Assembly: GCA_964476185.1 (NCBI GenBank)
Contig: CAYYZO010000030.1
Span: forward strand, 1 to 39,878
DNA from: DATNBU01 sp964476185
GTDB lineage: Bacteria > Desulfobacterota > Binatia > UBA1149 > CAITLU01
DNA length: 39,878 bases
Reading direction: 5' to 3'
The translations under genes were made by a program, and so were the position numbers. Positions 39,704 to 39,878 of the stretch are shown in pieces (the stretch's first letter is position 1; each line of letters begins with the position of its first letter). Under the pieces are notes generated by a model. The model was given only the letters and a program-made list of their open reading frames with translations, ran no database searches and was not told the DNA's origin.

Positions 39704-39878
39704 ATGACCAACCGAACCGCTCTCAGGAAGAGCCTCGCGCTCTTCTCCATCATCGGCACCGTCGGCTTCGCCACCCAAACCATGGCGAGCACGCTGACGC
39801 AGAACGTCTCGTGGACGATCGACCGCGCCGGCACGACCACGAAGTACCGCATCACCGCCTACGGCGACTCGATCTACG
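39704..39878 (+). CDS. Secreted SGNH/GDSL hydrolase, 3' truncated by window edge
   Basis: 58 complete codons are visible from the ATG at 39704, which follows a very strong AGGAGGAGG. The signal peptide is ALRKSLALFSIIGTVGFATQ ... TMAS. The mature start TLTQNVSWTIDRAG leads to YRITAYGDSIY, where GDS is block I of SGNH hydrolases with the nucleophile Ser. The substrate (ester, acyl or polysaccharide acetyl group) cannot be judged from this fragment. The 163 bases upstream to 39541 are unusually AT-rich for this window and probably carry its promoter, though no confident hexamer pair was found. Confidence 0.7.
   Translation, partial: MTNRTALRKSLALFSIIGTVGFATQTMASTLTQNVSWTIDRAGTTTKYRITAYGDSIY

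Noticed and set aside
1..39878. tRNA, rRNA or tmRNA genes
   Set aside because: No cloverleaf-like sequence with a conserved TTCRANYC arm and no rRNA signature was recognised; a covariance-model scan would be decisive.

Overview
This is a GC-rich chromosomal segment, almost certainly a contig from an assembled environmental genome: it carries two 100-N gaps, each flanked by the same 55 bp on both sides. The gene content (poly-threonine linkers, a dockerin, secreted Cys-rich proteins, FadL-type porins, many small catabolic enzymes) suggests a Gram-negative soil or sediment bacterium of the wider deltaproteobacterial / Binatota-like assemblage. That placement is an inference from style, not from a marker gene. 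No rRNA, tRNA, CRISPR array, phage or transposase gene was found.

Layout. 1-4.4 kb: the tail of a PD-(D/E)XK-like protein, a convergent DUF4143 AAA ATPase, the remnant of a Phd-type antitoxin, then a TetR regulator with the glycosyltransferase it probably controls. 4.4-10.1 kb: a thioredoxin-fold DUF255 lipoprotein, a Phd/VapC toxin-antitoxin pair, an ABC-F ATPase, and a second RHH-antitoxin/PIN-toxin pair. 10.2-12.8 kb: an enoyl-CoA hydratase, a long coiled-coil J-domain-like protein broken by gap 1, and a solitary MNT nucleotidyltransferase. 13.0-20.1 kb: a large secreted protein with two CxxCH haem sites, followed on the same strand by two VOC-fold proteins, a carboxymuconolactone-decarboxylase-like protein and an FAD phenol-hydroxylase-type monooxygenase. 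This reads as an oxidative ring-degradation cluster.

20.4-23.7 kb is the most striking locus: a secreted protein of about 1,100 residues built from 22 tandem copies of a four-cysteine unit whose spacing and invariant residues match the second half of the eukaryotic ADAM/snake-venom disintegrin domain. It is followed by a poly-Thr linker and a C-terminal dockerin. Part of the array is organised as three 372-bp super-repeats, and the gene ends in two consecutive 14-bp-stem hairpins. 24-26.3 kb: Hsp20, a 25-codon ORF translationally coupled to a WYL regulator, and an ArsC/Spx-like protein. 26.4-29.0 kb: alanine dehydrogenase and a B12-binding radical SAM enzyme in one operon. 29.2-30.1 kb: a cupin fused to a class III nucleotide cyclase. 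30.1-32.5 kb: a FadL-type porin (broken by gap 2) and a half-length paralogue. 32.6-35.7 kb: a Kef-type antiporter and a secreted CAP-domain protein, then a REP-like palindromic element. 35.9-39.9 kb: a DUF3293 protein overlapped by a GH13 alpha-glucosidase, a membrane-anchored protein of unknown function, a COQ4-family protein, and the start of a secreted SGNH/GDSL hydrolase.

Both N gaps look like unmerged assembly-graph overlaps. Keeping one copy of the 55-mer and dropping the Ns restores both interrupted reading frames exactly.
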